A stretch of 64,000 bases of DNA. It comes from Paramarasmius palmivorus. Taxonomy: Eukaryota; Basidiomycota; Agaricomycetes; Agaricales; Marasmiaceae. Where the stretch lies: contig JAYKXP010000174.1 of assembly GCA_037176845.1 (NCBI GenBank), positions 24,875-88,874 of the forward strand, given 5' to 3'. Positions 1 to 11,967 of the stretch are shown here, piece after piece. The translations under genes were made by a program, and so were the position numbers. Below the pieces are notes generated by a model, which saw nothing but the letters and a program-made list of their open reading frames with translations, had not been told where the DNA came from and ran no database searches. Each line of letters begins with the position of its first letter. The first letter of the stretch is position 1.

Positions 1-2331
1 CTGGGTATGAATCTTTGACTTGGCGTGCCTTCTCAATGAGAAGGTCAATCCAATGCTGTGCAATTTTGTCTTTCGTTCCCGTTGCCGTCTGAAGCTTGTC
101 GACATGGCTCTGGATGCCGGTGGTGGCAATACGGATTTGTTCCAAAACACATTGTTTGATTTCCTCAACGTTGCGCAATTTGCCAGGCTGGAAGCACGAA
201 TAGTTGGTGAATAGATGATAGAATAATGTGATAAAACATACAGAGTAAAATTCCTTATATGTGTCCTTCGAAGCGACAAACCCTGCAGTTCCACCTGCCA
301 TACATGCACGACACCGACAATTTGCAGTATGTCCCATGTGCGATGCTTCCTCGGACTGCATTGGGTTGTCTCCATCAAGTTCCGGTACATAGATCCTGAA
401 ACGGCAAGGTCTTTTTGTAACCGCATTCAACGTTCTGACTGGCACTACATGTGTTGATCTAAACAAAACAGTTAGGTTTGGTAGCAAGAACGAAATGACA
501 TGGCATACTTGATTTGCTGAAGGATGACCTTGAGCTGCTCCAGTGATCCAGCGTGTGGTGAGGTACTCAGTGCACGAACGAAATACTCCTGCTGTAAAAG
601 CCGTCCGGGGATATTGACGTTTTCACCACAGACATTCATATGCTTCTGATATTGCTTTGTACGTGCACCTGACACATCGTCTGTCCATATAGAAAAGAAG
701 ACAGTATACAGATCCTCGCCACCGTCAATTTGGCGATTGACATTCGGGATCTTTGCAGCGTAATTCTCAGATCCCGCTAAGAGGTGAAGCATTAGATAGA
801 TATTGACTCGGAGAATAGCTTTAGTATGAACACACCTGCGAACGTGATACGCGGAAACTGACGCTCAATGTCCTCATGATTTGCACGGAAATCAGAAACA
901 GGAACACGCTCCCAGGTCGAGGTGATCTGAACGCAAACTGAACCTTCAATAATGGTTTTGTTTGCCAGGATGCATTCGGCATATAAAGTGTTGCGCTGTG
1001 TAATCCACAACTGAGGTATGAACCATTTCCCATCCTGCCGCTCGGCTAGCTCGTGGATGTAGTACCGTTTCGAGTTGATGTAAATGGAAGGTGGTAAGAG
1101 GTCCTGTGGTAATTCAGACCACCGTCCACCGGGGATCTGCCATACCTCCGAGATTGGATGCCCAGCAGTATCCTCCATGTACAAGTGGAGGTTTTCTGCT
1201 ATTATTGGGTTTGCAAAGTCCTGAGAAGTATGATTTAGACCATTTCATCTCATATGTGCTATAATAAGGCTTACTCGGGCGACAAAGTCTCTCACGTCAT
1301 TCGTCGAAAATACGTTACCGAAATCGGAGGTGGTGGTTGTAGTGCTGACTGCACTTGTTTTCTGAAGTGTCTTCTGCATGTTTCGCAGCTGACTAAATGA
1401 GGGTACATCATGTGCACCAGTTTCCTTCATAAGCCAGATGATGACCTTGAGCTGTGCGGAGGAGAAACGCAAGCGTGGTAAGTTATCAATTAAGTCTAGA
1501 TAACACATCTGAGGAAGAACAATGATAGAATTGTTGAGCATAATCTATCAGAGCTAAGGACTGTGTGACGGACGGTTTTGGTTGGATAGGGGAAATATCG
1601 ATGTTGCTTTGGTACACCGTGCATGGCTTCAAACATGTTATCTTCATCATTCCCGCTGTCTAGAATATCTGTACAACAGATGGTTTAGAAAGGATATTGA
1701 TATAGGGCTGTAAACACATACCCATTTCACGGATTGAGTCTGCTAACACCTCGGCTTCTGTTCCATCTTCATTGATATCCAGTTCATCCTCTCTAAGGCA
1801 CATCTCCTCAAATAACTGCTCCCTCAGAAGCTTGATCTCAGCTTCAAGCACTTCACGTTGTTCCTCAGCCTTCTCCTCCTCGCTTGGCAGGACCGGATAA
1901 TAGGCATGAATCTCCGCATCTGTCATTGCAAAGTCTTCCATTCCAAGTGGCATTTCGGTATCTTGCCTTGGTGCTGGAGGAGGTCGAATGAGGGTCTCTA
2001 GTGGTGGATGGGAGAGGGGAGCTGGAAAGTTGCGACGTGCATATATACTTGCATAACTTTCGGTGCGTTGTCTGTCTGTGTCTTGACGCTTAGCCCGTTC
2101 CTCCAGTGCCCGGATATGACCTATCGTCGCAAGGTGCCGCTTCCAGTTCCCTTTGGTCTGCCAGGAGTATTGCGCCTCGTCTCGGTCATCCAGCTCATTA
2201 CAAGCACGGCATGCAACTTTGAGGGAATTCTGGGGATGCGGAATTTGATCGGATTCATCTGAATTGGGTGATAAGTGGTAAGAACACCTCAAGGGATCAT
2301 AACACGCACCTGTAGCACTTGCCTTGGGCAT
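1..2331 (-). CDS. Transposon-like Agaricomycete family protein, N-terminal part (3' end beyond window)
   Basis: Eight exons can be read: 2331-2310, 2258-1722, 1668-1574, 1508-1275, 1220-836, 776-509, 458-242 and 187 to the window edge, about 648 codons. All join in frame across GT...AG introns of 51-66 bases. The start has a CxxC pair and a KGNWKRHLATIGH stretch like a C2H2-type finger, then an acidic coiled region. Later come YPTKT, DNLPRLRFSSAQ, WTDDVSGARTKQYQKH, GRLLQQEYFVRALSTSPHA, EEASHMGH followed by CRCRAC, and TGTKDKIAQHWIDLLIEK. I recognise these from a large multicopy Agaricomycete family whose members are often annotated as hypothetical and look transposon-derived; I cannot name the family with certainty. 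The GTCCGT donor at 1573 is weak but gives the expected family sequence. No break is seen, so this copy may be intact. The catalytic part, if any, lies outside the window. Confidence 0.75.
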
Positions 2332-4121
2332 TTGAAGACAAAAACCAGAGAGGATCAGCTATCGTTCGTTGAAAGGGGTCGTTCAGGCGAGGGCGGGACA
2401 TAATCGTGAATTGCCGGAGCACAGGCGGTGCGGCAGTTGAAACGTTGACAGCGCGACTTCAATCCATCCACGCGTACCGGGAACAACCCTCCAAACCACT
2501 GTCAAAATTCGTCTAAATACTCTATGAGCTTGTCATATAATAACATATATAATTTCAACGAGGCTGAACATTATACACCAAAGAATTATGTATGCGGGCG
2601 ACTTGCCCAAGGCCCATCACCTGAGCTCGACACGGCATCAAAACACCCTCGGAACCAGATTTGACTACGGATCTCAAGAGGGTCAGGGATATCCACCTCG
2701 GGTACACCTTGAACAACGGAAACCTCGTACAGACCTCAGAACAGACCTATCCACAGGATTTTTCATCAAATTGGACGGATCATATTCAAGTACCTCGAGT
2801 CAAGGTTTTGGCGAGTTGGCGGTGTATTTGATAGGGTTAAATGGATAGTCATCCAAGAGCAGCCTCTAGGTAAAACGAAGACCTCAAAACGCCCGCGGCA
2901 AAAAATCTGCGCCATAGCTCATAAACAGGCAAACGAAACCCAAATTCATCGTTAAAAAGGACAGATGCGTGCAATAATTGATATACTACCATAGCTCACT
3001 CAGGCCGACTGACTGCACGGCACAAAAAGATGTGGCTGATGGTTCTATCGTTTCACGGCATGCGAAACGTGGACTAAAATACAATCGCTCGTGCTTGGAT
3101 AAACGCGACGACGGCTTCAACACGCACGCAGCAAAGATATCCGAGTTCATGTCTGGCGAATGCCTCATACATTGTGAAGTGTTTCACGCGTCTGACATCA
3201 AGTGGTCACTATACAAAGACTTCAAAGCAAGCTCCACAAATTTCTGGGGGCCTCCTAAAACAACATAATAATTTTAAATAAATGCAGAACATTCAGGAGA
3301 ACGCGACAGTGGATGCTATCGTTTTTCTAAAAGATTTGAACCGTGAGTTATTCAATACTAATCCATCACACCCGTACCAGGGTCCGTACCCGTATGTACG
3401 GTGGTGACGGTACCGGTCGTACACATTGAAGAGGAATAGGTGTGATTCTTGTCTTGTCATTTTTTAGCGCCGAGCACTAGTCCAGCTTTGCATGTTCATT
3501 GTGATAAATTACTGTACTACTAGTAGGTATCCCTTATAGTAAGTACATCAAACTGAATACTAGCCAGGATCTCTTACCTTTAAAATTTAATCTGGCCCCT
3601 TCTATTAAGTATTACTGATCTCATCATCCTGTGCTCACCGATACCAGTCGCAGACTGACACGGAGAAGGTGGTCTACTTGAGAGACAGGTTTAAAGTCTC
3701 GAAATCTATTTCACATGCAGCATTCTCCCCCATTGTACGACCGTATCCGTGTCCGAGGTGCCTCTCAAAACGGTATGGATACGGCTTTCTGTATTCGTGG
3801 ATGGTCTTACTTTATACGGCCATAGTACTACCCGTATGCTTTACAATACCCACCCCTAACCCGTACGCAGCAGACCAAACATACCGAATTCAAGAAATAA
3901 TTCACACTAACCATGGACTGACATGAATATTCGTAGGTTCAACAGGAGGAGAGAAATGGACCAGAATATGATATATGAACTCGATCTCTTCCCCAGAGCC
4001 AGCCACAATAATGCATTAGTCAACTAATGGTGACAGCAGCGGCAGTGTTTTATTATTTCACCGTGTTGGGATTTCCGCCACCTCCTGAACCGGATATAGC
4101 AAGTCCAAGAGGACACTATCC
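2332..4121. other. Intergenic region, no supported gene
   Basis: Short open frames here have no recognisable product and no consistent splice structure. The part from about 3360 to 3860 is unusually rich in CCGTACCC / CCGTATCC-type words on both strands, which can be seen in subterminal regions of fungal DNA transposons. I could not find matching terminal inverted repeats or a target-site duplication, so no element is called. Confidence 0.4.
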
Positions 4122-4128
4122 TATAAAA
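4122..4128 (+). promoter_or_regulatory. TATA box of the hydrophobin gene
   Basis: TATAAAA lies 43 bases before the hydrophobin ATG, the normal spacing for a strongly expressed fungal gene with a short leader. The two hydrophobin pseudogenes further right also keep TATA boxes (38753 and 48489). Confidence 0.6.
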
Positions 4129-4170
4129 GCCTAGCAGTTCGACGTTTATACATCACTCAAACTAGCAAAC

Positions 4171-4609
4171 ATGCAACCCAAACTAAACTTCATCTCTCTC
4201 ACCGCTCTTGCTGCTCTTGTAGCCGCAACACCAACCCGTCGTGCTTATAGCTGTACCGATGACCGCACTCTGCTCTGCTGCGATGCAGTTGCAAAGACCG
4301 GTGATCAAGATGTTGTAGACATCCTCAAAGGTCTTGGCATCACCGTCGAAGATCCAAACATCGGCGTCGGTCTCAGATGCACTCCAATTCAGGTTGATGG
4401 CAGTTGGTTAGTCACAGAATTTCTTCGCGCTTCACGTTGACTAGGACTCACGATCATACAGTGTTACCAATGCACTCTGTTGCCAGGATAACATCATGGG
4501 TAAGCTCAAAATGTTCACTGACTCGGACAATGTGGTGAAATGACCTAACTTATTTTGTTCAGCGGCTATGGTTGCTTTAGGATGCGATCCTGCTAATGGG
4601 TCCCCTTAG
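4171..4609 (+). CDS. Class I hydrophobin, intact
   Basis: Exons 4171-4406, 4462-4499 and 4563-4609 give a 106-aa protein. Residues 1 to about 20 are a hydrophobic secretion signal (ISLTALAALVAATP). The mature part has exactly eight cysteines in the hydrophobin order C-X7-CC-X32-C-X8-C-X5-CC-X12-C. The long gap between cysteines 3 and 4 and the X8 gap fit class I. Hydrophobins are secreted and assemble into amphipathic layers on hyphae, spores and fruit bodies. Intron 1 splits the fifth cysteine codon (TG|T) and intron 2 follows the second CC pair, the same positions as in the two pseudogene copies. A TATA box lies just upstream. It is the only intact hydrophobin in the window and is only distantly similar to the pseudogenes, which carry a different N-terminus. 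Confidence 0.95.
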
Positions 4610-4706
4610 CCCGAGTCAAAGTCTCGGAGGATGTATCCTTATTCATGTATTACTATGCCTGGATGTACCGATTTTTAACCATGTATCGTGAATTGATTGA
4701 TTTATT

Positions 4707-4940
4707 TCAACCGTACGCAGCAATGAACTCCCTAACATCAACACCAATCTTCCCCTCAGCAACTTCAAGCTCAATATGAGAGTCAAGTAGTAATCCCGGG
4801 CCATCAATACCATCGCGAGTTGAGATGAATCTTTCAGGCACGACGGTACAGATGTTGAATAGGACATAGTGTTTCAAAGGATTCATCTTTCCCAGTGGTA
4901 AAGGAATGAAGAACCAGAGCAAGTCAAAGGTTGCCAGCAC
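4707..4940 (-). CDS. Unidentified open frame, possible terminal exon
   Basis: An open frame with protein-like composition (hydrophobic start, then acidic, ending in a stop) runs antisense just downstream of the hydrophobin. It contains no ATG at its upstream end, so if real it is a last exon whose upstream exon I could not find; a possible acceptor (GATGAG) lies near 4945. I do not recognise the sequence. It could equally be a relic or chance. Confidence 0.2.
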   Translation of the reverse strand: MLATFDLLWFFIPLPLGKMNPLKHYVLFNICTVVPERFISTRDGIDGPGLLLDSHIELEVAEGKIGVDVREFIAAYG

Positions 4941-5455
4941 TCATCGAAGTACAGCAAAGAAAAAATTATAGGCAATCAGGACCGACATCATCTCCCTCGC
5001 TAGGAGTCAAACCCAGCTTTGTCGCGGAAAGTACAGTGGCAGGCGTGTGTAGTAAGTAGCCGATTCACTACCGGGGATAGCACGCTTGATTTTGGTCCTT
5101 CAGCGCTTGATTTTCACGTTGGATCAGTGTCGACCGGCGAGTTCAACATTTTCAGCGCCTTTTTGATAGTGACCTTGTTATTATTTCGGCGGGATAACGA
5201 TACTAGCTTAGATGAAGTTGGAGAAACATGCACGACTGTACTAATATCGCCATGAAGAAGGATGTTGTCGCGCTGGGACGCGTCATGTCCGGGTCACATG
5301 CTCAGACAATTTCCTCTTTAGGTTCCCGTCACATGTTCACGAGTGCGAAAATGATTTTGAAACTTCGATGCTCCCTTTCCTTTCAACGTCTACCATCCCT
5401 CGAGCACATCTCGTCGTTCTCTCGCCTCTTTCTCATATATCTTTGCGAAGTGTCA

Positions 5456-5640
5456 TGATGAAGAACAGCAACGCGAATAAAACAAGAAACCGGCGGTGAC
5501 ATGTGCCTCATAATGTCCTTTCCTTACGTTTATGATGTCCGAGCAGCCCATGAAACAGGACCAATTCTTCATTTTCCTGCATACCCTCATTCTCCCGAAT
5601 ACAAAGTCTATTTCAACCCGATACTCGCAACTAAGTACCA
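5456..5640 (+). pseudogene. F-box-like family, 5' fragment
   Basis: The first exon (ATGATGAAGAAC..., ending ACCGGCG before a GTGACA donor) matches the first exon of the other F-box-like copies at 11968, 17090, 42376 (-) and 50996 (-). After a 3' splice site near 5547, a short stretch encoding PEYKVYFNPILATK matches the next exon. Nothing recognisable of the F-box or leucine-rich parts follows, so this is a truncated relic. From 5641 to 6162 I see no gene. Confidence 0.5.
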
Positions 5641-6162
5641 TATATACTATCTTACGACCTCTCTTTGTACGTTCAAGGGCTCAAACTCATCCCCCGCTGT
5701 CCCCGCTGTCTTCTCAGTCGCTACACCAACTTCTCATGAGCCTGACAGCTGTGAAACCAGCAATCTTCTCTGCTAGCGCAAGTGTCCTAAGCGCCAATGG
5801 TGTTACCGCCAAATCAATCCTCCAATCTCTGGACATCAGCGGCGGGAATCTTGACAGTTGATGACTCGGTGTGATGGAGTGTTCTTCTCGGTAACATCCC
5901 GAGCAATCACGGGCGCTTATCACGGAATACACAGCAGATCGTCCGAAAACAGAGGGGTGCGACACTATGCGACATTGCCGGGTGATTTTTGAATTATGGA
6001 ATTGGACACGCAAACGACTGAACTGGGATAAGGTACACGAAGACCACTGGCCACTCCGAGTTGTCCATGCGATCAGATATGTGGAGAAAGAGCGCCAACT
6101 CATTGATTTTGGTAAAATTAATTGATCCTATCTAGTACCGTTTTCTGAACACAGACCCAAAT

Positions 6163-7289
6163 CTATACTGATTCCTCTCTCGTCCTCAATGCAAGCTCGA
6201 CATCGGCGGAGTACGCTGTCTCGATATCATCCCTCGACCAAGCTGTTCCTCTTGCAATGCGATAAAGAATCAGCAACGGCGCAACACCCTGCGAATGTTG
6301 TCAGTGGGATCACGGTCAGGTGACTGAGGAAATACTCAACTGCGTATACCCCAAGGAACAGCCCAAAAACGAGATTCATCGCGAGTTTCATTACCAACAA
6401 TATAGAGAATATCAATCCAAACAGACTTGAAGGCAAAGAGCTCTCCACGAAGATAGCTACTAGGCCCATATATTGTCTCGGAGCTGGCATATTTACTCGT
6501 TTGAGTCTGCTTCGAGCTCGAAGTAGAGGAATAGAAATAAGGGCAGCAAGGAGAAGTTCGACGCCAGTGGTCGTGAGAATATAAGGCGGCATCAGTGTTG
6601 AGGGAACGGAACCTATGGCAGATGATCTAGAGCTCTTCACCAGGACCGCAACGGAAAAGGCTGTTGGTAAAATGCACGGTGTTTTCAAATCAGCTTCTGG
6701 GATCTAGTGGCGTGATAAAAACAATACTACCAGTCGACGCAAAGAGAAGTGTACATGGAAGCACCACTATCCACCAAACAGATCCCCAAATGATATAGCA
6801 TCGGTATATCTGTTTCATTGCATTGAACAAAGATAAGAACCAGGAGGGAAGTATGGAGAAAACTCACTGAGAGTGCCGTCGCCAGTGTGTTGGTGATTTG
6901 GGGAATGAAAACGGGGACGATGTGATTCCAAACATTTGCCGTGTCAATACTGAAATACCTTGCAACGGAATCCACAGGTTGATCTCGGTCTCCAATCCAA
7001 ATAAGCCACCCAGTAGAGGCTACTGTGGCTACAAAAATGGCTTGGATGATCAAGATTGCAGTGATGTAAGTGATATAGAATGTCCTCCCAGAACGAGACC
7101 GATCGCGGATTAGAATTCTGATAGTGGCAATCCCAAGGAATAGCTCTCCAGCTACACATGTAAAGTTAATTCATCTTAAAACATTGTGGACTTGAAATAT
7201 ATGTACTCACTGTAGATCATATTGTTGAGTAAGATAGCAACATAGAGACAATTTCCGAGTATGTGATCTGAATAGAGTGTAGGACTCAT
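6163..7289 (-). CDS. Seven-pass membrane protein, family B copy 1 (295 aa)
   Basis: Exons 7289-7211, 7151-6868, 6809-6731, 6660-6341 and 6288-6163 give 295 aa. Exon sizes match copies B2 and B3 (79, about 281, 79, 320 and 126-129 bases). Seven hydrophobic segments alternate with short loops. IYRCYIIWG follows the third segment, a pattern I know from a conserved but uncharacterised basidiomycete 7-TM family. The cytosolic-type tail contains GVAPLLILYRIARGTAWSRDD. The donor after exon 4 is GTTGAG, weaker than the GTGAGT of B2; if not used, the C-terminus would change. The start is chosen because M-S-P plus the following residues align in all three copies. No catalytic motif is present; a receptor or transporter role is only a guess. 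Confidence 0.75.
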
Positions 7290-7309
7290 ATAAGATGGGG
7301 AGCTCAGAT

Positions 7310-7530
7310 CAGAGGCTTTGACGTTGCTTGAGAGTTTGACTTTTAATATGATACTTCCCGTAAGCCCACCACTGAGCCCTAGCCTAGATTACTCCCGTCT
7401 CGGAAGGTGAAACAAAGGCTTACAGCTCCCAATCCCCAATTACTGCTGTTAAAGGACCCACACACGGGGTGCTTCGTAAACAGGGCACATAAGGATCAAA
7501 CATAGTAAGCAAGGCATACTACTGTATCGC
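7310..7530 (-). promoter_or_regulatory. Conserved upstream block of family B gene
   Basis: The region just upstream of B1 shares many words in the same order with the region upstream of B3 (20845-21065), including TTTGACGTT, a GACTTTTA block, TACTTCCCG, CTGCTGTTAAA, GGATCAAA and TAGCAAGCAAGG-like sequence. Conservation across about 200 noncoding bases may mark a shared promoter or simply recent duplication. Confidence 0.4.
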
Positions 7531-8792
7531 AGTTAATGCGGTGTCGCCTGGGTGGTGCGAGGAAATCTAGTGATAATCTAATCTACAATCGACAGCAAGC
7601 AAACTTACCAACGGGTGTAGGCCTGCTCTTCGTCACAGCGTAGTTCCAGCTTCAATTGCACGCTCGAACTCGAACTCCTTGACTAATATGCATCTTCTGG
7701 TGGATGCTGTGTATCAGATCCGCAATAGGTATCAGCCGTGTTATTCTGAATGAGTGGGTACTAAACTTGCCGTTTAGGCACCAGTCGAATTCACCGGAGT
7801 GCGATCAAATATCGATGACTTCCAAATGTGCACTGTATCTGCTATGTACGATCACGAAGCAATGAGAAAGGGTAATAGAACACCCACTTGGTCCAAGAAT
7901 TCATATCAAACGGATCCAAAGTCCCGTATATACACCAATGTGGTTCTCCATACATCGCATTGGCCCGGGTGAGTCTCTTTGGCGTAAGAGGTTGCAAGTC
8001 GCAAGTCCGAGTCACGATCTCCGCCGGTCGCTCATTGATGTCCTTTCAAAGACGGTCCCCCGCATTGTTTGGCCAATCCGACTGCTGTTCCCTCAAAAGT
8101 CTGAGGACATTCATACATGATCGAAAATGAAAGAGCCGGTAGATAAATGCTGTAAAAGATGATTGGGCGAATACATATAGGCATCGAAAAGGAGACGGAG
8201 GGCCGCTGAGTGAACATTTTCGAAGCCTGACATCGGAGGTATCAATGATCCAATCAGCAATGAGTTCAGAACGTTTCGCGTTTCGAAGATAGTGACCTCG
8301 CTAATGGAGTAAAAGTTGCATCCGAGGATTCTCTAGGATTCTGAGGGAAAAGAAGATCCAGAAGACCTTTGGTCACCTTAGAAGATAGATGGTGAGAAAT
8401 CAATAAATAACAATTCATCATGAGTTGCATGACAGAGTAGGCGCTTGAAAACTCGAACTCCGTATCTTCTCTTCCGAGTCTCTTCTCCCTGCTGTTCAAC
8501 TTGAAGTTGTGCTTTTTCCTTCTCATCATGCCTTTGAGTCAACGAAAGGGATCATTCTTCGCGTCTCGTCTCGTGTCACGAGCACACCTCAAGATGTTCT
8601 AAACGATCAATCATGATCGAAACTGATTCAACGACCCCACCTTGATAACGGTAGTATCCCTACTCCGTCAAGTCAAAGCTCATGCGGCGTTGACGTCTAG
8701 ATGTAATTGTTGCATGTCATGTAAGTACATTGTTCTTTTCCGCACAGAATCTGTCCCTTCATTCTTTAGATTCGGTCGCTAACAAAATCCGA
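7531..8792. other. Intergenic region, no supported gene
   Basis: Several short open frames occur on both strands, but none has a recognisable product, splice sites that extend it, or a paralogue elsewhere in the window. Confidence 0.4.
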
Positions 8793-10256
8793 CTAGAACA
8801 CAGTAGACCTCAAAGAGTCAAAACTATGACGCCGAGCAATATATCGACTCCTTGCCGATATATTTGGAGCTGGGTCCGATGTCGCAACAGTGGACCGGCT
8901 GCTGTTCATGCGGAGAGTGGAAACAGCTTCGTCTACGCTGGAAACGCTAAGGCCAAGTGCAATACGCACGATGATCAATGTCTGCGATATGCCCTAGTGC
9001 GCCACAGTATTAGAAACAAGTTCTCAATCTTGAATCGCACTGACCAAGACATGAATTATCGCTTCTTGGATGACATCTCCCATTGTCAACAGCCATCCGT
9101 TGTAACCAAACTGCCTGAACGCAATCATGCACCCTGCATATACCGTGAGGATCACCGGGTAAAGTAGTCCCGACTCAATGCTGTAAGAACAATCAAGTAA
9201 TTGTCACGACAAGAAAGAGGCTTTACCTACGTGACTGCAACGATGAGCGTGTAAAGATCCCCATGTTTAGGGCCGAGTATGGCTCGTATTTGTCGAGAGA
9301 ACAACACTAAACGTCCAGCTATTCGCACACTGGATTAAAGCTGTGGTGAATTTGACGATAAGATACCGACCAATCATGATTGTCAGTAGCATGTTTGTAA
9401 AGGCCGTGCCAAAATATAGACCGCAGGTGATGTAGTTGGCCAACATGAAGTCTTCGGAGAAGTCGTAATCGAGAACAGATGGGTCGTAATCAATCACCGA
9501 TTCAGTCTGCGAGAACTGCCAGCCACCTCGAAAACGGCAGATCACAAACAAAGCGAGAGCTAGACACTGTTCGTCAATCTTCAGGTGACCAAAAAGATAC
9601 TCCTTACCATAATTAGCAAGACATAGGATCATGGGCAGAGCTATCACTGTACGACGCTTTCCCCATACCACAAAACAACGCCAAAGCTGTGATATCTGCT
9701 TGAGTCCTTCCACTACCAATGTCTCCAATAAATAATGAGCACACCAGTATAGATTCCGCAATAAAGCTGTCAATATAACTTAGACATCATAACTTTGGAA
9801 GTGGAGAAGGGCTCACTTTGCAAAGGACAGCAAACTCAATCTCACAATGAGAGCCCTAGACCGTGACGTACAATAGCAACTCGACAATTTCACCAAGAGG
9901 GATTATGGCGTACAAGTTACATACCATGGATTCAATTGGTTATTGTAAGCTTTCGGTGGGCGATTGCTTGCAAGCGTCACAGCGAGTGTAGCCGTTGACA
10001 AGCAAAAAAGAGCAGTGAGAAGAAGATTTGTATCCGACGATTACCTTGCTTGCGCCTCTTGAGCACGAAAAGGCTCTGCAGAAACAGAACAACATAGCAT
10101 CCTAGGCCAAGTGGTTAGACTAGAATTAATTCGTGATAAAGTTTCGTACCGTAGGTGATACATCCAAGCTAATCATAAAGCATGATATGAATAATGTACT
10201 GTTGTTCAAGCCCACGTACTAGTACTTACAAAATTGGTGCTAGCGAAGGAAGCCAT
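8793..10256 (-). pseudogene. Seven-pass membrane protein, family A copy 1, broken
   Basis: Ten exons align one to one with the intact copies at 22998, 44129 and 56865: 10256-10230, 10168-10150, 10101-9925, 9855-9817, 9766-9745, 9686-9608, 9559-9371, 9318-9231, 9180-9045 and 8993-8793. LWRCFVVWGKRR, NMLLTIMI, GRLVLFSRQIRAILGPKHG and TLIIVRIALGLS are all present. Exon 3 is 177 bases where 3n is not allowed by its neighbours; comparison with copy 2 places a one-base loss near 10019-10026, inside the second membrane segment. The last exon also stops about ten codons early (TAG at 8793-8795, where the others have an arginine codon). Both splice sites at exons 7 and 9 are weaker (GTCGGT, GTCAGT). 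A sequencing error at the single-base loss cannot be excluded. Confidence 0.75.
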
Positions 10257-10317
10257 TGTAGATGTGGTTAGGAGCGTGGATGAAGCGAGCTTCCTTTCGC
10301 ATTGCCATCGACTGAGC

Positions 10318-10326
10318 ATTATATAT
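10318..10326 (-). promoter_or_regulatory. TATA box of family A copy 1
   Basis: Read on the minus strand this is ATATATAAT, about 62 bases before the start codon. The same element with the same flanking GAGCATATATAAT word precedes copy 2 at 24506-24514. Confidence 0.45.
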
Positions 10327-11071
10327 GCTCAGAAGGTGTGTCATATCATGGAACTGCTGCGTATCAATGAATGAAGATGAGGCAAAGATCGCAGCTTCTG
10401 CAAGACGGGAATCACCAAGATTAGATGCTCAAAAGTTGTTCCCTTGTGGAGATGAATATGGTTTGATTAAATATGGCTGTGGCCTACTACAAACAACGGC
10501 AAGGTCAAGAGTCCCCGCCACCAAATCGCATGACCACGGACACCGGGGGCATCTACCAGGTCACCTACAGTGTAGGCGATGCGGTGTCACCCTCAATGGA
10601 ATAGCAAGAGACAAAGAGGCCTCAGTACCCCGGGTGTTGTCAGATGTTATCCGCCCTTTGTTTCCTTTGTTCAACTGTCCTGGCTGTCAAAGATATGGGA
10701 AGGAGGCGACTCTGCAACGCCTAGAGTGTAGGTGACCAAGAGATTGCCCGCGGTGGGAGAGGCTCAAGTCTCGAAGTCCTGTTTGCATGAACGTAACCCC
10801 AAAAAATGAAATGCTGAACAGAGGTTGACTGTTCCGATCATCATGCATTAAGCGTAAGTCATCGAGGAAAGCTCGTTGATAAATTTATATCACATCCCTG
10901 GTTTACTGCTTGAGAAAGAATGTAAACGGGACAATGATCGATAATCATGCAGTTGACCTCAAGTGAGGCTGTTACAACGACTCTTTCAATTGCGGCCTGT
11001 GTTGTATCAATGTGCTTATACATCAGCAGAAGATATACTTAGCGATGCTATATCGATAGAAGATTAGATTT

Positions 11072-11614
11072 TCAGCTATTTACGAATCCCTAGAAACATT
11101 TTATCGTAAATCGAGGCTTTTGATGGTATTTACATCCAAACAAAGGGCTCCACTCGGCCAGACACGCCGACTCAGCGCTTATCCAGCGCTTGCAGCAGTC
11201 ACGTCCACAGTAGCCAACCGTACATTGACTACCACCACCACAGTCAGAACATGATATCTGATGAAACTGCCATGCTATATAGAATATCATTTACGCTGCT
11301 TCCGTCGGTGAAACCAAGAATTCAATGACTGAGGTCAGTTAATGAGGTCGGCAACTAGGCATGGATTTCGAGGGATGCATAACGATTCAATCCCTGTGTC
11401 AAAGAGGAAAACTCAAGTGAGATACAGTAACCTCTCTGTACTTCTTCACATAAAGTCGGCGGTGAGGAAATCAACGCGACTGCTGAAGCGCGAACAAGCG
11501 CTGGGTAAGCGCTGAGTCGGCGTGTCTGGCCGAGTGGAGCCCTTTGTTTGGATGTAAACACCATCAAAAGCCTCGATTTACGATAAAATGTTTCTAGGGA
11601 TTCGTAAATAGCTG
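11072..11614. mobile_element. Foldback / MITE-like element with 120-bp terminal inverted repeats
   Basis: 11073-11192 and 11495-11614 are inverted copies of each other over 120 bases with only two mismatches; both outer ends read CAGCTATTTACGAATCCC inwards. About 300 unrelated bases separate the arms and hold no meaningful reading frame. TTAGATTT occurs directly outside both ends (11064-11071 and 11615-11622), an apparent 8-base target-site duplication, with one extra T on the left. Ends starting CAG and an 8-base duplication are typical of hAT-class elements, so this is probably a non-autonomous hAT derivative. The transposase is not in the window. Confidence 0.75.
11193..11494. other. Central spacer of the foldback element
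   Basis: This stretch separates the two arms. It includes CAGCAGTCACGT near 11194 and CTGCTGAAGCGCG near 11480, weak extensions of the inverted symmetry. No open frame of interest is present. Confidence 0.4.
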
Positions 11615-11967
11615 TTAGATTTCCAGTCCTGTACCGTAATGGCGCCATATGCATGAACGGGTATTGTCGCGATGGGGCGCGTGCCGAGACGCGGTCAAAT
11701 CAATTATCAAGGTCACATGGTCTGAGTCAGATAGTTCTCGTCACATGTTCAAGCCTGTTGTCGAAAAGCGTGGGCATTGCTTGTTCATAGATTTCATCCG
11801 TTTGGCTGTCCGGCGTGCTCTGTAGAGAATAATCAGATTGAACGACTTGCCCAAATCCACTGATCGAACGGACTGATAAGGTCTGCGAGTATTTGTCAGA
11901 GTCATGTTGCGACCTGCATATGTTTCTCGCCCATTCACGAAGGCTGGAAAGTGTTTTGATACGAAGA

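Noticed and set aside
3340..3870. CCGTACCC-rich region as a transposon
   Set aside because: No matching terminal inverted repeats or target duplication could be found by eye.
10325..10735. 136-codon open frame on + upstream of family A copy 1
   Set aside because: It overlaps the TATA box of the divergent gene, and the matching region upstream of copy 2 does not keep the frame.
11090..11654. Two minus-strand open frames with similar sequence
   Set aside because: Both are mirror images of the inverted-repeat arms, not genes.
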